A stretch of DNA of 64,000 nucleotides from CAIWHR01 sp963734055 (GCA_963734055.1 CAVTFQ010000002.1:496001-560000), one strand, 5' to 3'. Positions 52,566 through 61,326 are shown, numbered from the stretch's first letter. Notes: a model not told the origin generated them from the sequence alone. A program made the numbers and translations.

Positions 52566-53108
52566 ATGGACACTGCTCCCGGATATACGCGCACGGCGAT
52601 CGCGCTGCACTGGCTGGCCGCGGCGCTGATCGTCGGCAACCTCACGCTGGGCGTCTCGATGGTCGGGCTCCCGCTCTCGCCACTCAAGCTGCGCCTCTTC
52701 GCCTGGCACAAGTGGATCGGCATCACCGTGTTCGTGGTCGCATCGGTGCGTCTTGGCTGGCGTCACGCGAATCCGCCGCCGCCTCCCGTCGCCATGCCCG
52801 AGTGGCAGCGCCGTGCCGCCGCGGCGACGCACGCGGCGCTCTACCTGCTCATGCTCGCGATTCCGCTCTCGGGCTGGATCTACAGCTCCTCCACCGGGGT
52901 ATCCGTCGTCTATCTGGGCCTCGTTCCGCTGCCCGACCTGGTCCCCAAGGACAAGGCGCTCGCGGCGGTCCTGAAGGCCGTGCACGTCACGCTCAACGTC
53001 GGGCTCGTCGCGCTCGTCGTCGTGCACGTCGGCGCGGCGCTCAGGCACCATCTCGTCGACCGCGACGCCGTGCTGCCGCGGATGCTGCCCTTTTTGCGAC
53101 GCGGGTAG
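52566..53108 (+). CDS. cytochrome b561 family protein
   Basis: 180 residues with four membrane helices. Heme-ligand histidines lie in ALHWLAAALIVGNL, FAWHKWIGITVFV, THAALYLLMLAIPLSGWIYS and LKAVHVTLNVGLVALVVVHVG. It moves electrons within the inner membrane, probably between quinol and a periplasmic acceptor. Followed 52 bases later by a YceI gene, a pairing widely seen. Confidence 0.92.
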   Translation: MDTAPGYTRTAIALHWLAAALIVGNLTLGVSMVGLPLSPLKLRLFAWHKWIGITVFVVASVRLGWRHANPPPPPVAMPEWQRRAAAATHAALYLLMLAIPLSGWIYSSSTGVSVVYLGLVPLPDLVPKDKALAAVLKAVHVTLNVGLVALVVVHVGAALRHHLVDRDAVLPRMLPFLRRG

Positions 53109-53160
53109 CCGCGATACAAATGCAACGGAATGGCCCGGCGGGCGCGGCTGTTGGCGGGAC

Positions 53161-53760
53161 ATGGCCCGCCCGGTCGCTCCCCGCATGGCTCGCGCCGCGC
53201 TCCTCGTTGCCGCGCTGACCGCGCTCGTGCCGGCGGCGGCGCGCCCGGGCGACGTCTATCGCGTCGACCCCGAGCGCACGTCGGTTGCCTTCGAAGTGAC
53301 GCAGCTCGGCGTGTTCCTGCAGAACGGACGCTTCGGCCGCGTGCACGGCCGAATCGCCTACGATGCGGAATCGGAGTCGGGCAGCGTCGATCTCACCGTC
53401 GATACCGGGTCGGTCGACACCGGATGGGATCTGCGCGACCGCTTCGTGCGCAGCGAGAACATGCTCGACACCGCGCATCATCCGCGCCTCGAGTTCCGCT
53501 CGACGGCGATGACCTTCGCCGCGCACAATCTCGTGGCCGTCGAGGGGAAGCTGACGCTGCGCGGCGTCACGCGGCCGGTGCGGCTCGAGGTCCGCAGCCT
53601 CCGCTGCGGACCCTTTGCGAGCGGGGGCGGCGAGCGCTGCGAGGCGGAGATCGTCGGCCGCATCTCGCGGCGAGAGTTCGGCATCGACTACGCGTACCCG
53701 CTCGTCGGCGACGACGTGCTGCTCACGTTCGCCGTGAGCGCCTTGCGACAGTCGCGGTAG
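53161..53760 (+). CDS. YceI-family periplasmic lipid/isoprenoid-binding protein
   Basis: 199 residues. Signal peptide about 1-28, then the lipocalin-like YceI barrel: YRVDPERTSVAFEVTQLGVFLQNGRFGRVHG, the DLTVDTGSVDTGWDLRDRF segment, NMLDTAHHPRLEFRST, GKLTLRGVTRPVRLEV and GRISRREFGIDY. Such proteins bind polyprenyl or quinone-like molecules; with cytochrome b561 a quinone-linked redox role is plausible (inference). Confidence 0.92.
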   Translation: MARPVAPRMARAALLVAALTALVPAAARPGDVYRVDPERTSVAFEVTQLGVFLQNGRFGRVHGRIAYDAESESGSVDLTVDTGSVDTGWDLRDRFVRSENMLDTAHHPRLEFRSTAMTFAAHNLVAVEGKLTLRGVTRPVRLEVRSLRCGPFASGGGERCEAEIVGRISRREFGIDYAYPLVGDDVLLTFAVSALRQSR

Positions 53761-53767
53761 AGAGCTT

Positions 53768-53864
53768 GTCGTCCCCGCGGAGGCGGGGATCCAGCGACGT
53801 TCGACGCTTCGTCGCGATCCGCACCCTGAAAGTCACTGGATTCCCGCGTCCGCGGGAACGACGA
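53768..53864. repeat. interspersed palindromic repeat, copy 2
   Basis: Left arm with CCCCGCGGAGGCGGGGATCC and CAGCGACGTT, right arm with CACTGGATTCCCGCG and CCGCGGGAACGACG. Same design as the copies at 8.3 and 63.4 kb. It lies between the convergent YceI and proline iminopeptidase genes and may end transcripts from either side. Confidence 0.78.
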
Positions 53865-53889
53865 TGTGAGCGTGCGGCGAGACGCGTCG

Positions 53890-54861
53890 CTAGCGGGCCC
53901 TCGCCTGCATCCGCTTCACCGCGGCCACGAGCTCGCGCGTGATCCCCGGCTCGCGCACCGAGTGGCCGGCATCGGGGACGACGATGTACTCGGCCTCGGG
54001 CCACGACCGCGCGAGCAGATCCGCCGTCACCGGCGGGCAGACGATGTCATAGCGTCCCTGCACGATCGTGCACGGCAGGTGGCGGATCCGGGGTAGCGAT
54101 GCGAGCAGCGCGCCTTCGGGCAGGAATGCGTCGTGGACGAAGTAGTGCGCCTCGATCCGGGCGATCGCGAGGGCCGCGGCGTCGCTGTCGAACTTGGGTG
54201 CTGCATCGAAGCCGGGCAGGAGCGTCGAGCACGCGCCCTCGTAGCGGTCCCACGCGTGCGCCGCCGGCAGGTGCACGGCGGGATCGGGATCGATCAGCCG
54301 CCGGTAGTAGCTTCCGAGGAGATCGGCCCGCTCCGTTTCGGGCAGGAAGCCCGCGAACGCGCGCCATGCTTCGGGGAACACGTAGCGCATGCCTTGCATG
54401 AACCAGTCGATCTCCGTGCGCTGCGCGAGGAAGATTCCCCGGAGCACGAGCCCGAGGCAACGCTCCGGATGTGCCTCCGCGTAGGCGAGCGCGAGCGTCG
54501 ACCCCCAAGAGCCGCCGAAGACGAGCCACTGGCCGATGCGGAGGTGGATGCGGACGCGCTCGAGGTCGGCGACGAGCGCCTGCGTCATGTTGCCCTCGAC
54601 CTCGGCGACCGGCGTCGAGCGGCCGGCGCCGCGCTGGTCAAGGAGCACGATGCGCCAGAACGAGGGGTCGAAATAGCGGCGATGGTGCGGCAGGCACCCG
54701 CCGCCGGGCCCGCCGTGGAGGAACACGACCGGTACGCCGTCGGCGCGGCCGCAGGCCTCCCAATAGAGCGTGTGCGGCGGATCGACGGCGAGCCGCCCCG
54801 TGACGTACGGATCGATCTCGGGAAAGAGGACCGCGTCGCGGGCGGCGGGATTGTCGGGCAT
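53890..54861 (-). CDS. pip: proline iminopeptidase
   Basis: 323 residues, alpha/beta hydrolase of peptidase family S33. Oxyanion region VVFLHGGPGGGC, DQRGAGRSTP, nucleophile serine in FGGSWGSTLALAYA, and the final acid/His in GRYDIVCPP and DAGHSVREPG. It cleaves N-terminal proline from peptides, cytosolic. The ATG has GGAC upstream. The carboxymuconolactone-type gene is 20 bases upstream, same direction. Confidence 0.93.
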   Translation of the reverse strand: MPDNPAARDAVLFPEIDPYVTGRLAVDPPHTLYWEACGRADGVPVVFLHGGPGGGCLPHHRRYFDPSFWRIVLLDQRGAGRSTPVAEVEGNMTQALVADLERVRIHLRIGQWLVFGGSWGSTLALAYAEAHPERCLGLVLRGIFLAQRTEIDWFMQGMRYVFPEAWRAFAGFLPETERADLLGSYYRRLIDPDPAVHLPAAHAWDRYEGACSTLLPGFDAAPKFDSDAAALAIARIEAHYFVHDAFLPEGALLASLPRIRHLPCTIVQGRYDIVCPPVTADLLARSWPEAEYIVVPDAGHSVREPGITRELVAAVKRMQARAR

Positions 54862-54881
54862 CGCGCTTGTCCAGTCGTGGA

Positions 54882-55286
54882 TCAGGACACCGGCGCCTTG
54901 AACCGCTCGTCGACGTCGATCCGGTAGCCGTTCGCGAGCCGGTTCGTCTCGTTCGCTAGCGCGACGACCGCCATCAGCTCGTGATACATCGCGGGGGTCA
55001 GCCCCTTCGCGCGCGCGCCGGCGGTGTGCGACATGATGCAATATTCGCAATTGTTGGTGACGCTCACGGCCACGTAGACCATTTCCTTGGTCAACGCGTC
55101 GAGCGCGCCCGGCGCCATCACCTGCTTCACCGAGGCCCAGACGCGCTTCAACGTCGCAGGATCGTTCGCGAGCGCCTTCCAGAAGTTGTTGATCCAGTCG
55201 GTGCCGCGGGTGGCCATGATGTCGTCGTACACGGCGCGAACGTCCGCCTGTGCGGCTTCGTATTCGACGAGCGGGACCAGGGCCAT
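54882..55286 (-). CDS. carboxymuconolactone decarboxylase/AhpD-like protein
   Basis: 134 residues. The AhpD core motif is VSVTNNCEYCIMSHTAGARAKGL, with the redox CxxC and the following histidine that relays protons. Helical throughout. Members are alkylhydroperoxidases or decarboxylases; CxxC favours a thiol redox role. First of a two-gene transcript with pip. Confidence 0.88.
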   Translation of the reverse strand: MALVPLVEYEAAQADVRAVYDDIMATRGTDWINNFWKALANDPATLKRVWASVKQVMAPGALDALTKEMVYVAVSVTNNCEYCIMSHTAGARAKGLTPAMYHELMAVVALANETNRLANGYRIDVDERFKAPVS

Positions 55287-55423
55287 CGTTCCTCCGACCG
55301 GCGGGCGGTCCGGGCGGTTCCCGGACGCCTGGGGCAGCGCGAAGTATGCAGGATAACCTGTGATGGATCGCCCGGTCTGTCAGCGAGTCGCCTCTATAAT
55401 TTCGCGATGAGGAGGGCCCCAGC

Positions 55424-56611
55424 ATGATCGACCTGCAGCAGCAGCTCACGGTTGCGGACAGCCTTCCCGCGGATCATGAGCGGGCAACGCTTGTCGGGCG
55501 CGCGTGGCTGCCCGAGGCCGAGGGCCCCACGGTGGTGCGCGTGACGGCCGATGGCGTCTTCGACCTGTCGGCGATCGCGCCGACGATGTCCGAGCTGCTC
55601 GAGTTCGCGGACCCGGTGGCGACGATCCGGGCGTCCGCCGCGCTGCCGCGCGTCGGGGACACCGCGGCGATGCTCGCGAACTCGGCGGTCGCCGGCCGCG
55701 ACGCGGGCGCGCCGTGGTTCCTCGCGCCCTGCGACCTGGCGGCGATCAAGGCGGCCGGCGTCACCTTCGTCTCGAGCATGCTGGAGCGCGTGATCGAGGA
55801 ACAGGCGCGCGGCGATCCCGCAAAAGCCGAGGCCGTGCGCAAGGCCGTCGTCGCGATCATCGGCGACGACCTCTCGCGGGTGCGCCCGGGCTCGCCGGAG
55901 GCGGCACGTCTCAAGGACGCGCTGATCGCGCAGCGCGTCTGGTCGCAGTACCTCGAGGTCGGCATCGGCCCCGACGCCGAGATCTTCACCAAGTCGCAGC
56001 CGATGTCGGCGGTGGGGACGGGCGCGGACATCGGCATCCATCCGAAGTCCGAGTGGAACAACCCGGAGCCGGAGATCGTGCTCGCGGTCGACAGCCGCGG
56101 CAGGATCGCCGGCGCGACGCTCGGCAACGACGTCAACCTCCGCGACTTCGAGGGCAGGAGCGCGCTGCTCCTCGGCAAGGCCAAGGACAACAACGCATCC
56201 TGCGCGATCGGCCCGTTCATCCGCCTGTTCGACGATCGCTTCGGGATCGACGACGTGCGCCGCGCGCAGCTCGCGATGCGCGTCGACGGTCCCGAGGGCT
56301 TCACGCTCGACGGCGAGAGCTCGATGGCGATGATCAGCCGGGATCCCGAGGACCTGGTGGCGCAGGCCATCGGGCCGAATCACCAGTATCCGGACGGCTT
56401 CGTGCTCTTCCTCGGCACGATGTTCGCGCCGACCAAGGACCGGCACGCTGCGGGCCAGGGCTTCACCCACGCCGTCGGCGACATCGTCACCGTGTCGACG
56501 CCTGCTCTCGGCGCGCTCGTCAACCGCGTCGAGCGCTCCGATCGCATCGAACCATGGACGATGGGTGCAGGCACGCTGATGCGCAACCTCGTGCGGCGCG
56601 GGTTGATTTGA
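55424..56611 (+). CDS. fumarylacetoacetase-fold hydrolase family protein
   Basis: 395 residues. FAH-type C-terminal domain with GTGADIGIHPKSEWNNPEPEIVLAV (metal-binding Glu residues), GNDVNLRDFEG, LLGKAKDNNASCAIG and LFLGTMFAPTKDR. The N-terminal half is specific to a bacterial subgroup that includes 2-keto-3-deoxy sugar-acid dehydratases (from memory of KdxD/AraD-like proteins), so a role in sugar-acid breakdown is possible. Its stop codon is part of the -35 box of the following toxin-antitoxin operon. Confidence 0.85.
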   Translation: MIDLQQQLTVADSLPADHERATLVGRAWLPEAEGPTVVRVTADGVFDLSAIAPTMSELLEFADPVATIRASAALPRVGDTAAMLANSAVAGRDAGAPWFLAPCDLAAIKAAGVTFVSSMLERVIEEQARGDPAKAEAVRKAVVAIIGDDLSRVRPGSPEAARLKDALIAQRVWSQYLEVGIGPDAEIFTKSQPMSAVGTGADIGIHPKSEWNNPEPEIVLAVDSRGRIAGATLGNDVNLRDFEGRSALLLGKAKDNNASCAIGPFIRLFDDRFGIDDVRRAQLAMRVDGPEGFTLDGESSMAMISRDPEDLVAQAIGPNHQYPDGFVLFLGTMFAPTKDRHAAGQGFTHAVGDIVTVSTPALGALVNRVERSDRIEPWTMGAGTLMRNLVRRGLI

Positions 56612-56643
56612 CATCTGATGCGTGATGCGCTAGCATCTGATGC
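56608..56643 (+). promoter_or_regulatory. promoter and direct-repeat operator of the toxin-antitoxin operon
   Basis: A perfect -35 TTGACA (56608-56613), 17-base spacer and -10 TAGCAT (56631-56636). The direct repeat CATCTGATGC occurs at 56612-56621 and 56634-56643, 22 bases apart; each is a near or perfect palindrome (GCATC-T-GATGC). The two boxes cover the promoter, as expected for antitoxin autoregulation. The predicted transcript start coincides with the ATG at 56644. Confidence 0.75.
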
Positions 56644-56886
56644 ATGCGGACCACCCTCGACATTGCGGACGACGTGCTCCAAGCGGCCAAGGACCGCGCG
56701 CGCCGCGAGAAGAAGACGGCGGGTGAGGTCATCTCCGAACTCGCGCGCAGCGCCTTGACCGGGGCGCTCGCAAGTCCAGGCGTCCGCGAACCGAAAGCGC
56801 ATTACGGCGTACGGCCGTTTCCGAAGCGTGGCGGCATCGTCACGAACGAGCTCATCGACTCCTTGCGCGAGGACGACGCTTACTGA
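56644..56886 (+). CDS. ribbon-helix-helix antitoxin (VapB-like)
   Basis: 80 residues. N-terminal RHH DNA-binding motif MRTTLDIADDVLQAAKDRAR with EKKTAGEVISELARSAL, C-terminal toxin-binding tail with YGVRPFPKRGGIVTNELID. It neutralises the PIN toxin encoded downstream and should repress its own promoter at the CATCTGATGC boxes. Stop and next ATG overlap (TGATG). Predicted leaderless start. Confidence 0.9.
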   Translation: MRTTLDIADDVLQAAKDRARREKKTAGEVISELARSALTGALASPGVREPKAHYGVRPFPKRGGIVTNELIDSLREDDAY

Positions 56887-57314
56887 TGCGGGCGCTGCTC
56901 GATGTCAACGTGCTGATCGCGTTGCTGGACGCCGATCACGCGCTGCATTCGACCGCGATCCACTGGTTTGCGAGTCATGCGCGGGCAGGCTGGGCCTCGT
57001 GCCCGATCACGCAGAACGGCTGCGTGCGCGTCATGTCGCACCCGAGCTATCCGAATGCGCTCCCGATATTGTCCATCATCGAACGCCTGCGGGAGGCATG
57101 CGCGAGCGCCGTTCACGAGTTCTGGCCCGACGCCGTGAGCGTGCTCGACGCGAAGGTCGCCAATGCGGCCCGCATTCACGGGCCACGTCAGCTCACCGAC
57201 GTCTACCTACTCGCGCTTGCTGCTCACCGAGGCGGCCAGTTTGTCACGTTCGATGCGTCGGTCCCCCGGGAAGCCGTAAAGGGCGCCGAAAGGACTCATC
57301 TTGTGGTCCTTTGA
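56886..57314 (+). CDS. PIN-domain ribonuclease toxin (VapC-like)
   Basis: 142 residues. PIN acidic residues: Asp6 in LLDVNVLIALLDAD, a middle acid in RPASAVHEFWPD region, LTDVYLLALAAHRGG (Asp) and VTFDASVP. This TA-type VapC subgroup (with NGCVRVMSHPSYPN) is known from chromosomal TA loci. It would cleave RNA when free of the antitoxin. One-base overlap with the antitoxin. Confidence 0.9.
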   Translation: MRALLDVNVLIALLDADHALHSTAIHWFASHARAGWASCPITQNGCVRVMSHPSYPNALPILSIIERLREACASAVHEFWPDAVSVLDAKVANAARIHGPRQLTDVYLLALAAHRGGQFVTFDASVPREAVKGAERTHLVVL

Positions 57315-57328
57315 CCGGCCATGGCGCC

Positions 57329-58186
57329 CTAGCGCCCCATTTTGAACGGCACGACTTTCTGCCGCTGCTCGCCCAGGCCGTCGACGCCAAGGGTGATCAC
57401 GTCGCCGGGCTGCAGCCACTGCGGGGGCTTCATCCCGAGCGCGACGCCGGGCGGCGTGCCGGTGGTGATCACGTCGCCGGGCAGGAGCGTCATGTACTTC
57501 GAGACGTCCGCGACGAGTTGGGCGACGGTGAAGATCATCGTCTTCGTGTTGCCGGTCTGCCGCCGCTCGCCGTTGACGTCGAGCCACATGCCGAGGTTCT
57601 GCGGGTCCTTGATCTCGTCGGTCGTGACGAGCCAGGGCCCAAGCGGGCCGAAGGTGTCGCAGCCCTTGCCCTTGTTCCACTGCGTCGCGCTCTTCTTCAT
57701 CTGGAAGTCGCGCTCGCTCACATCGTTGACCACGCAGTAGCCGGCGACGTATTTGAGTCCGTTCTTGGGCTCGACGTAGCGCGCCGTGCGACCGATGACG
57801 ACGCCGAGCTCGACCTCCCAGTCGAGCTGCGTCGAGTCGCGCGGCGCCATGATGTTGTCGTTGGGCCCGACGATGCAGGTCTGCGACTTGAAGAACACGA
57901 CCGGGTGCTCCGGAATCGGATTGCCGGATTCCTTCGCGTGGTCGCTGTAGTTGAGGCCGATCGCGACGAACTTGGACGGCATCGCGACGCAGGCGCCGAG
58001 ACGCGGGCGGCCTTTGACCAATGGCAGCTTTTTCGGATCGAGCTTCCGGAGCTTGGCGAGGTCGCCGGGCGCAAGTGCCTTGGCGTCGATGTCCTTCACC
58101 TTGCGCGAGAGGTCGCGCAGCTTGCCGTCGGCGTCGATGAGACCGGGCTTTTCCTTGCCGGCGGGGCCGTAGCGTACGAGTTTCAT
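57329..58186 (-). CDS. FAH-family hydrolase (2,4-diketo-3-deoxy-fuconate hydrolase / ureidoglycolate-lyase-like)
   Basis: 285 residues. N-terminal MKLVRYGPAGKEKPGLIDADG and the catalytic domain: FVAIGLNYSDHAKESG, PVVFFKSQTCIVGP, DWEVELGVVIGR (metal Glu), SERDFQMKKSATQWNKGKGCDTFGPLGPW and ITTGTPPGVALGMKPP. This subgroup includes the last enzymes of L-fucose/L-arabinonate-type oxidative pathways. Next to an SDR and an enolase-type dehydratase it probably hydrolyses a diketo-deoxy sugar acid (inference). Confidence 0.88.
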   Translation of the reverse strand: MKLVRYGPAGKEKPGLIDADGKLRDLSRKVKDIDAKALAPGDLAKLRKLDPKKLPLVKGRPRLGACVAMPSKFVAIGLNYSDHAKESGNPIPEHPVVFFKSQTCIVGPNDNIMAPRDSTQLDWEVELGVVIGRTARYVEPKNGLKYVAGYCVVNDVSERDFQMKKSATQWNKGKGCDTFGPLGPWLVTTDEIKDPQNLGMWLDVNGERRQTGNTKTMIFTVAQLVADVSKYMTLLPGDVITTGTPPGVALGMKPPQWLQPGDVITLGVDGLGEQRQKVVPFKMGR

Positions 58187-58264
58187 GTCAGTCTCCAGGG
58201 AGGTTTAGGGCGGCGAAAGCCGGGAAGAAAGCGAGGAGAATGGCCGCTGGCAAGGCGCCGCGGA

Positions 58265-58308
58265 GCTTTCGACCGGAGCGTACACGGAAGTACGTGAGGA
58301 TCGAAAGC
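58265..58308. repeat. nested palindrome downstream of the SDR gene
   Basis: Outer arms GCTTTCGA (58265-58272) and TCGAAAGC (58301-58308); inner arms CGTAC (58279-58283) and GTACG (58290-58294). It lies in the 169-base gap between the SDR and FAH genes of the same direction. Likely a processed or stabilising hairpin in the operon mRNA, or a third family of dispersed repeat; not a T-tailed terminator. Confidence 0.65.
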
Positions 58309-58355
58309 GAGCAGCAACGCGGCCGGCGGTCATTGTCCGAAGCTTTCCACCGGCT

Positions 58356-59093
58356 TCAAATCGTCATGCCGCCGTCACACGAGTAGACGTTGCCCGTCAC
58401 GAACGTCGCCTCGTCCGAGGCAAGATAAACGACGAGCGGCGCGATCTCCTCGGCCTTCGCGAGCCGCCCCATCGGCTGCCGCGCGATGAAGGCCTTGCGC
58501 GCCTCCTCGGGGTTCTCGAAGGCGGCGATCCGGTCGTGCAGCGACGGCGTGTCGACGGTGCCGGGCGCGATCGCGTTGCAGCGGATGCCCTTCGCCACGT
58601 AGTCCGCGGCGACGGCTTTGGTGAGCCCGATCACCGCGGCCTTCGACGCGCCGTAGGCGAAGCGGTTGGGCAGTCCCTTGATCGATCCGGCGATCGATGC
58701 CATGTTGATGATGCTGCCGGCCCCCATCTCGAGCATTCTCGGCAGCGCGCACCGGATCGTCACGTACATCGCGCGGACGTTGAGGTTGAACGAGAACTCC
58801 CAGTCCTTCGGCGTGCAGTCGAGGATCGTTCCGTGATGAACGTGGCCGGCACAGTTGAACAGCACGTCGAGCGGGGGCAATTCGCGAATCGTCCTCTCGA
58901 TCGCCGCATCGTCCAGCACGTCGAGCACCCGCGCCGTCACGTTCGGCGTCTCGCCGTACGCGGCGACGAGCTTCGGGTTCACGTCGGTGGCGTAGACGTG
59001 CGCACCCTCGGCGGCCATCGCGAGCGCGGTTGCGCGCCCGATGCCCTGCCCGGCGGCGGTGATCAGAGCCTTCTTGCCGGTGAGCCGTCCCAT
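58356..59093 (-). CDS. SDR-family dehydrogenase (2-keto-3-deoxy-L-fuconate dehydrogenase / BDH2-like)
   Basis: 245 residues. ITAAGQGIGRATALAMA cofactor motif, ATDVN (NAD-preferring Asp), FNCAGHVHHG, SIINMASIAGSIKGLPNRFAYGASKAAV (Ser, Tyr, Lys triad) and CNAIAPGTVDTPSL. ITAAGQGIGRA and VHHGTILDC are typical for the BDH2/KDF-dehydrogenase group. With the enolase dehydratase upstream and FAH hydrolase downstream it fits dehydrogenation of a 2-keto-3-deoxy sugar acid. AAGGAG precedes the ATG. Confidence 0.88.
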   Translation of the reverse strand: MGRLTGKKALITAAGQGIGRATALAMAAEGAHVYATDVNPKLVAAYGETPNVTARVLDVLDDAAIERTIRELPPLDVLFNCAGHVHHGTILDCTPKDWEFSFNLNVRAMYVTIRCALPRMLEMGAGSIINMASIAGSIKGLPNRFAYGASKAAVIGLTKAVAADYVAKGIRCNAIAPGTVDTPSLHDRIAAFENPEEARKAFIARQPMGRLAKAEEIAPLVVYLASDEATFVTGNVYSCDGGMTI

Positions 59094-59149
59094 GGGAAAA
59101 CGTCTCCTTGTACCCGGGGCCTGCGGCTGTAAACGGCCGCGCCCCGTTT

Positions 59150-60400
59150 CTATTTCAAGTCAGGCCGTAGTGACGCGTTCGGATTTGCCCAATCGCTATT
59201 GGGAACCATGGGGTACCAGCCCGGCCGGCCGGGATCGCGATCGTAGGGGTAGCCGCCGAGCTCGCGGTAGCGCTCGTGGTATTGCTCGAGCTTTGCGCGG
59301 TCGAGCGCAATCCCGAGCCCGTTGCCGTCCGGCACGCGGATCGATCCGTTCGAATACGCCATCTTCCCGCCGGCGATCACGTCGTCGACGAGGTGATGAT
59401 AGTGCGCGTCGGCCGCGTAGCCCAGGTTCGGCACGACCGCCCCCAGGTGCAGCATCGTCGCGAGCTGGATGCCGAGCTCGCCCGAGCTGTGGACGGCGAC
59501 GCCGACACCCAGCGTCTCGCAGACGCCGGCCGCCTTGATGCACGGCCGGATGCCGCCCCAGAACGTCGTGTCGAGCAGCACGACGTCGACGGCGCGGAAT
59601 CGCTCGTTGGCGGCCAGCTGCTCGAAGTTGACGACGACCGTGTTGGTCGCGATGGGCAGTCGGACGAATTCCTTGAGCCGCGCGAGCTGCGGCAGACCCC
59701 AGACCGGGTCCTCGTAGTAGTCGTTCCGCAGGTCCGCGATGCCGCGGCCGAAATCGATCGCGTCGGCGAGCGACAGCGCGCTGTTCGGATCGTAGCGGAA
59801 GCGGTCGCCGTCGAGCGCCGCGGCGAGCGCGCGATAGCAGGCGAGCTCGTGCGCGGGCGGGTAGACGCCGCCCTTGAGCTTGTGCACGCGGAAGCCGTGC
59901 TCGGCCTTGAGCGCGCGCGCATGCGCGACGAGCTGCTCGGCCGTGCGCACCTCGCCGCGGTTCGTGCCGGGGTCGTTGTAGCGGAAGAACAGGTAGCTCG
60001 CGAATTCGACCTCGTCGCGGACCTTGCCGCCGAGCAGCGCATGGACCGGGACGCCGAGCTTCTGGCCGATGATGTCGAGGCACGCAAACTCGATCGCCGC
60101 GTGGAGCTGCGTGCGGTTGTTGTACAGGCTCGCGGTCGGGTTGCAGATCGCGAAGCGCATGGCCTCGAGGCGGAACACGTCGTGGCCGCGCAGGTAGTCG
60201 GCAAGCGAAGCGAACGCGCGCGCGGCGTCCTCGCCGCCGCCGCCCATCTCGCCAAGGCCCACGTAGCCGTCGTTGGTTTCCACCTCCACGATCGTGCGGA
60301 CGAAGCGGCCCCAGTGCGCGCCGTTGCTGTGCAAGAGCGGAGCTTCGAGCGGCACCGTCACGGGTGTCGCGCGGATCGTGGTGATGGTGGTTGCGTTCAC
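59150..60400 (-). CDS. mandelate racemase/enolase-superfamily dehydratase (glucarate-dehydratase-like)
   Basis: 416 residues. Enolase N-domain with FVRTIVEVETNDGYVGLGEMGGGGE, then the barrel: HKLKGGVYPP (catalytic Lys), RYDPNSALSL (metal Asp), YYEDPVWG (metal Glu), IATNTVVVNFEQL, DVVLLDTTFWGGI and AVHSSGELGIQLATMLHLGA (catalytic His). It should dehydrate an acid sugar to a 2-keto-3-deoxy acid; resemblance is to the glucarate dehydratase group, but the exact acid is unknown. First gene of the leftward operon. Confidence 0.88.
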   Translation of the reverse strand: MNATTITTIRATPVTVPLEAPLLHSNGAHWGRFVRTIVEVETNDGYVGLGEMGGGGEDAARAFASLADYLRGHDVFRLEAMRFAICNPTASLYNNRTQLHAAIEFACLDIIGQKLGVPVHALLGGKVRDEVEFASYLFFRYNDPGTNRGEVRTAEQLVAHARALKAEHGFRVHKLKGGVYPPAHELACYRALAAALDGDRFRYDPNSALSLADAIDFGRGIADLRNDYYEDPVWGLPQLARLKEFVRLPIATNTVVVNFEQLAANERFRAVDVVLLDTTFWGGIRPCIKAAGVCETLGVGVAVHSSGELGIQLATMLHLGAVVPNLGYAADAHYHHLVDDVIAGGKMAYSNGSIRVPDGNGLGIALDRAKLEQYHERYRELGGYPYDRDPGRPGWYPMVPNSDWANPNASLRPDLK

Positions 60401-60458
60401 GGGTGGATGCTGGCCGGTAGGCTTCGGGGGGTGTCCGGGAAGCGTCGGCGGCCTCGAA

Positions 60459-60494
60459 ATTGTAACCGTTGCGCCCCGCGAACTGGTAATACCA
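60459..60494. promoter_or_regulatory. operator and leftward promoter of the sugar-acid locus
   Basis: A palindrome TGGT-AAT-ACCA at 60484-60494 matches the TGGTnnnACCA type bound by FadR/GntR regulators. Nearby, CCAC/GTGG repeats and a second TTGACCAATTG extend the array to 60510. A leftward -10 box TACAAT (60464-60459) lies 20 bases away, so a regulator on the palindrome would cover the -35 region of the dehydratase promoter. The rest of 60401-60592 shows no gene. Confidence 0.6.
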
Positions 60495-60592
60495 CTTGAC
60501 CAATTGTGGGGGCGCGATTAGCCTTCGACCGACGGGTCCGGTTTGCACACCCGTTTCGCTCGGGCGCGCCGCGCCCCAGGATCCTCCTTCCA

Positions 60593-61303
60593 ATGCCGTT
60601 CCAGAGCATCGAGCCACGCCGCCTGTACCGGCAGATCGCGGACCAGATCCGCGCGCTGATCGCCTCCGGCGAATTCTCCGCCGGCGCGCGGCTTCCTCCC
60701 GAGCGCGATCTCGCGAAGCAGCTCGGCGTGTCGCGCCCCTCGGTGCGCGAGGCGCTGATCGCGCTCGAGGTCGAGGGGCTGGTCGAAGTGCGCATCGGTT
60801 CCGGCATCTACGTGCTCGGCCCGAGAAGTCGAGACGATGAAGTCGCGACGGCCCGGGTCCAGGCCGAGGCGGGGCCGTTCGAGCTCCTGCGCGCGCGCTA
60901 CTTCATCGAAAGCGAGTGCGCCGCGCAGGCGGCGAAGGCCGCGAAGAAGCCGCAGGTCGAAGGCATCTCGGACGCGCTCGAGCAGATGGCGCGCGAGCTC
61001 GGCGGCGATCGGCAGCCGCTCGACGGCGACCGGCTCTTCCATCTCCGCATCGCGGAGGCCACGGGCAACGGTGCCCTGGTCGCGGTCGTCAAGATGCTCT
61101 GGGAGGAACGCACCGGGGCGCTCTACGCGCAGCTCGAGCACCACTACGATTCACCGGCGCTGTGGACCGCGGCGATGGCCGAGCATCGCGCCGTGCTGAG
61201 GGCGATCGCCGCGCACGACGCCGCCGGCGCCCGCTCCGCGATGCGGCGGCACCTGAACCAGGCCTACAAGCGTTTCAGCACCGGCTGGGACGCGCTGCAT
61301 TGA
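60593..61303 (+). CDS. FadR-type GntR-family transcriptional regulator
   Basis: 236 residues. N-terminal winged helix: YRQIADQIRALIASGEFSAGARLPPERDLAKQLGVSRPSVREALIAL and EGLVEVRIGSG. C-terminal FCD all-helical ligand domain with metal-binding LLRARYFIESECA, DRLFHLRIAEATGN and MAEHRAVLRAIAAHD. It should bind a sugar acid or its derivative and control both the leftward dehydratase operon and the rightward genes from the shared 192-base region. Confidence 0.93.
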   Translation: MPFQSIEPRRLYRQIADQIRALIASGEFSAGARLPPERDLAKQLGVSRPSVREALIALEVEGLVEVRIGSGIYVLGPRSRDDEVATARVQAEAGPFELLRARYFIESECAAQAAKAAKKPQVEGISDALEQMARELGGDRQPLDGDRLFHLRIAEATGNGALVAVVKMLWEERTGALYAQLEHHYDSPALWTAAMAEHRAVLRAIAAHDAAGARSAMRRHLNQAYKRFSTGWDALH

Positions 61304-61326
61304 CGAACGTTTGCGAGGAGACCGCC

